Shown here: in pieces, positions 60,210 to 64,000 of the stretch
Numbering within the stretch: the stretch's first letter is position 1
Layout of the letters: each line of letters starts with the position of its first letter
Source: Monarcha castaneiventris obscurior
Lineage: Eukaryota; Chordata; Aves; Passeriformes; Monarchidae
Assembly: GCA_026261815.1 (NCBI GenBank)
Contig: JAMPIT010000566.1
Location: 29,041,001 to 29,105,000, forward strand
Length of the DNA stretch: 64,000 nt
Direction of reading: 5' to 3'
The notes under the pieces: model-generated
What the model was told of the DNA's origin: nothing
The model's database searches: none
What the model saw: only the letters and a program-made list of their open reading frames with translations
Program-made: the position numbers and the translations under genes

Positions 60210-63200
60210 ATGTTCTGTTTCAAAATCCACATTAGTCTGTGCAGACAGGTAAGGATAGTTTCATCCAACAGAACCCATGATTTCTTAAACTGGCACTATG
60301 TATCAGATGGATGAATTTTAAATTCATTTTATGAGAGTAATTCACATAATTTGAGTCCCAAATGAGACCATTACTGAAAGATGAAATGAGCATTATTATG
60401 TTACATAAGATAAACAATAAAAGTTTGTGTATTAACTTAACAGATACATCCAATCATTACACAAATTACATCTGTCAAACATGTGTGAAAAACTATGAAA
60501 AATTATTAAGTTCAAAATGCAGCTGAAAAGGATCTGAATAACCCTCCATAATGACCAATTCACAATATCTCTAACATGAGAAAACAGTGCTGCACAGATA
60601 GGATCTTGGTCATGCATGAAATTTGATATGCACACTTTTATTCTTTTAAATTTGTGATTTCAATTAAATTGGTATCTTGGGGTCCTCTTTATACTGAGCA
60701 GAGTTTTCAAAACTCCTGAAACACCTCAGAAAAATATGACCCATTTTCAAATGTAACTAACTCACCTAAGAAGTGTTTCCCACTAGAAGTCAAAATGGCC
60801 ATTAATTTCTACATTTTGTGTAACACAATTATGTGTGTGTGTGTCCATGTGCATTTTCCTCCTATCAGATTCTTCACCATGAAGTTGTACAAAAACATTA
60901 TGTATGTACTACCTTTGATGGTAAAGACAATGATTTAGATTGTAGTAATAAAACCAAACAGTCATTGCCAAATTCTTGCAAGATTTAAACAAATATTGTG
61001 AAAAAGAAAATGCCTTGAAATTGTGTCTGGAAGTAAACATTCTTTCTGGCAGATTTTATTGTTATTTTTCCATAACATGACATAATAAATACACTGAAAC
61101 ATTTAAGTGAAAGTTATATTTCTTATATTAAATGTATTGCCATCACTTTCTAGACTCCAACCAAATCAAAATAAAAGTTGTCCTTGATCATGAATCATTT
61201 ACAAAGTGTACCAAAGTTATTAATGATCATTTCACTTCATGCTTAGAGAGACCTTACTCACATGGATCACTGGGAAAATAAACTACAACAGGAACTATGT
61301 CAATGCATTATGTGACATCCTTAATCTGCAACTCTGCAAATGAACCAAGTCCACATACTGGTTAGAAGAATATTTTTCAACACTGGCACTGTTGGTGATT
61401 TAAAAAAGAAAGTTAATTAATATTAAGGAGTATTAACCTCAATGATTTCCCCTCTAATATAAAGACCATTGTAAACAAGATTTCACACAGAGGAGATTCT
61501 AAAGCTGAATAGTTAAAGAAGTATTTATTTACCAATTTAATCTAGAAGAAGGAGAATGCAATCAGCTAAAACAGAGACCTAAATGCTGGGATCTGGTAGG
61601 AACTGCTCTGTTCTGTCCTGAAGCACTTCAGTCCCCCGGTCTCTCTTCTCAGAGTACCTTTGGTTTGACTTCACTCCAGCAGTTTCTTCCTGACCTATTT
61701 TCCCCCTACAACTTTCTTCATTAATTTGCATACCCTTCTTCTCCTTTTACTTTATTTAAGCAATTAGACAATCACATCCTACAATTTCCCTTCCTGAAAC
61801 TATACCTTTAGAATTGTGTTTGCCACAAAAATAACCTTGCAGTATATTTTACTTCTTTTTTTTTTTTTTTTTTGTCTTTCTTTCAATATTTATTTGGACT
61901 GCAATAAGATTAGGAGAGGCATGATAGTGCCTAAAGCAATGTGTCCCAATTCCTGATAGTCTACAAGTCATCAGGAGTTAATAAAAACTATGGCCATTAA
62001 TAAATATGTACCAAATGTATTATTTTCAAGACTAGGAAATAAAATCCTGGTTTTGAAATGGCTATCTTTGCAGTACCTGCCTATAATCAGCTTGACACAG
62101 TACTATAAAATAGAGCTTTTCAGGGGAAACACTGGAAATGTTGTTTTACCAGGAGGAGAAAGCTGGTAAAAAAGGCTCTTTGTGGAGAAATAACACAAAT
62201 AAAAAAGAAGAAAGAAAAAATACTGAATCACCAAAGTCTTAAAGATTTTATGTAATTTTTTATATATAAGAATACATGTAAGAAAAATGCATATGCTAAA
62301 TTATGTATGAAACACAGAGGTTTCATAGAGGTCCAGATTCTAGTCTGTATGTTAAACCTGACCATTTTCTTCCCCACCCTTTGATTATGTGGCTTTAGAA
62401 ATGTATTATGCTGCCAAAGAGGATTAAACTGGATTTGAGATCCACGATGGTCCTATTATTTCAAACATTTAGAAACAGCTTTTTGTTTTCGTTCAGCATT
62501 AAGCAAACTGACAACCTTCAACTTACCCTTCCTGCTGTGGTACACTGTGTAATGTCCATAGTGTACTTAGCTGTGACTGATTTTCATTTTCAACATTACA
62601 GAGAAAGTCTATGAACGTTCAGTTAAAACTTATGTAAAATATAGCTTAGTCTATTTAGCAATGTTAATCTTGGCCCCAGTCCAGCAAAGCTCTTAATATT
62701 TCTTAATATTCTCATTACATTCAGCAGAAGAATTCAAAATCAAATATATAACTAAGCATGGAGCCAGTTCAAGATTTTCAGCATAATCTTTGTTATAACT
62801 TTGAAAACAGTCAGAACAAAATAAAACAGAACATCAGAAATCAGGAAGGACATTTCTGATAAGAGGTAAAAAAAAGAATACATGAGTTTCATTTTTATTC
62901 TAATTGATGTAACTTGGATATAGACTCTCAAAGTAGAGCTAGCTATACACTAATGATAATGATCTCTGTTCGAAATGTCCCTCTCTCATCTGGAGAATCA
63001 GATGAGTTCCAGTGGATAATGCCAGGCTAAAGTTCTCTCTGGATACCTCTGTGCTGTATTTTAAAGAGGGCCAAAGACTGAGGTCAGAACTGGACCATAT
63101 GATCTTTAATGCATAATTGTCAACAGCACTTCCTGGCTCCTTTTTTTTTTTTTTGAATACTCCAGCTTGGTCTCTCCAAGACAAATTTCCTACAGAGGTG

Positions 63201-64000
63201 GCTAGCTCTAAGCATTGTGGACCACAGCCAGCTGGCAGCAGTCAGCTTTTCAGCAAAAGATCAATCCCTGGACTTTTATTTAACAATATAGATTGAACTT
63301 CAGCTTCCATGTTTGGGAAATAGATCAATAAATTAAGCTCCCTTTGCAAGGTGCCTTGCTAAAGATCATTCCTTCCCCTACTTCTTGTCTTCATGATCTC
63401 TCTTCTATTGTAAAGGTTAGGAAATCTTTTTAGCTCTATACATGGAATTCTCAGTCTTTCTACAGCTAAAAGAGACTATCATTCCTCTGCCTCTGGTTTG
63501 ATAGAACTCCCGAAAACCTTGAAGAAAAAATGACTTTGAAAAGGGCCAGTTTAGGTTTTAAGTAGCCCTTTCTCTAATTTAAAGGATTAGATAACCAGAA
63601 CATAAAATTTGAATCTTTATGGTATCACCAAGTTCAGAAGTTGTTTTCATTCCTTCTTTTTCTTGACTGACTCCCAAAAGTAGAAATAAGACAAATGTTT
63701 CAGTTTGTTGAAAATTGTGTATTGCATTCAACAGTACCAGTTAAGTCTCTTCTAATGCTTAATGACCAACAAAATGACAGTAAATTTTCACATTCTTCAT
63801 TTGAAACACTTAAAACACAGCTAAACATTAAGAAGGAAAAGAAATCCAAAATAAGAAGATAAAGTTCCTTGGATGTCCTGGTGAGATGCAACATAATTTT
63901 CTTAAAGATATTTCCAACAGCCATATATTAGCTACCACAGACTGTTAGGAATTCCCATTTAAATTCAGTTTTTCTTGTGTCTTGCACATAAAATAAAGCC
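60210..64000. other. AT-rich stretch without a recognised gene
   Basis: About 3.8 kb of AT-rich DNA with no supported gene. T runs occur near 61857-61873 and 63141-63154, and a GTGTGTGTGT run near 60834-60843. The frame at 62408-62614 and the other short frames show no recognisable domain. Confidence 0.6.

Noticed and set aside
1..64000. CRISPR arrays, operons, phage or toxin-antitoxin systems
   Set aside because: No regularly spaced repeats with unique spacers, no dense coding, no Shine-Dalgarno-led gene series. The LINE and LTR content shows a bird genome, so a prokaryotic defence or mobile system is not expected.

Overview
This window looks like a gene-poor, AT-rich piece of a bird nuclear genome, most likely a songbird or another neoavian. 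The main evidence is about a dozen CR1 LINE copies ending in the CR1-type 3' tail (tandem ATTCTATG-like octamers), together with avian-type endogenous retrovirus LTRs. There are no prokaryotic operons, ribosome-binding sites, CRISPR arrays or dense genes. I could not identify any intact host protein-coding gene. The open frames are short, and most are chance frames, frames in repeats, or frames in low-complexity DNA. The window is probably intergenic or a large intron; I cannot name the flanking gene.

Layout. 1-7.3 kb: AT-rich single-copy-like DNA with a palindromic (CTA)n/(TAG)n tract at 425-452, a CR1 tail remnant near 1.77 kb and an inverted repeat at 4.1 kb. 7.33-7.61 kb: CR1 3' end (+). 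13.45-13.92 kb: 5' part of a long ERV LTR (+) joined directly to a CR1 tail. 19.1-19.64 kb: CR1 (+). 21.94-23.03 kb: LTR of the same long family on the minus strand, ending in about 49 copies of the pentamer TCTCC. 24.30-26.0 kb: a second LTR family (+) with TATA box and tRNA-Lys-like primer site, followed by an untranslated leader but no gag or pol. 31.1-31.4 kb: CR1 (-). 32.16-32.28 kb: 60-bp tandem duplication. 42.4-44.1 kb: the longest CR1 copy (+), with recognisable reverse transcriptase motifs, interrupted by a nested 343-bp solo LTR (-). 44.86-45.08 kb: CR1 3' end (-). 47.0-47.72 kb: CR1 (+). About 49.75-50.2 kb: a possible conserved non-coding stretch. 53.2-53.5 kb: CR1 reverse transcriptase N-terminal fragment (-). 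57.2-57.3 kb: GATA and TA/CA microsatellites. 58.9-59.5 kb and 60.0-60.2 kb: two CR1 3' ends (+). The rest is unannotated AT-rich DNA.

None of the elements appears able to move: the CR1 copies are 5'-truncated and carry stops and frameshifts, and the retroviral copies are solo LTRs, fragments, or an LTR plus leader. The most interesting items are (i) a degenerate tandem unit shared by the long LTR family and by the leader of the other ERV, with related open frames at two loci; (ii) the nested LTR in CR1, which has a near-perfect 6-bp target duplication and so gives a relative insertion order; (iii) the pentamer microsatellite grown inside an LTR; and (iv) a possible conserved regulatory stretch near 50 kb. 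Family names and consensus comparisons are from memory of bird repeats, not from a database search.
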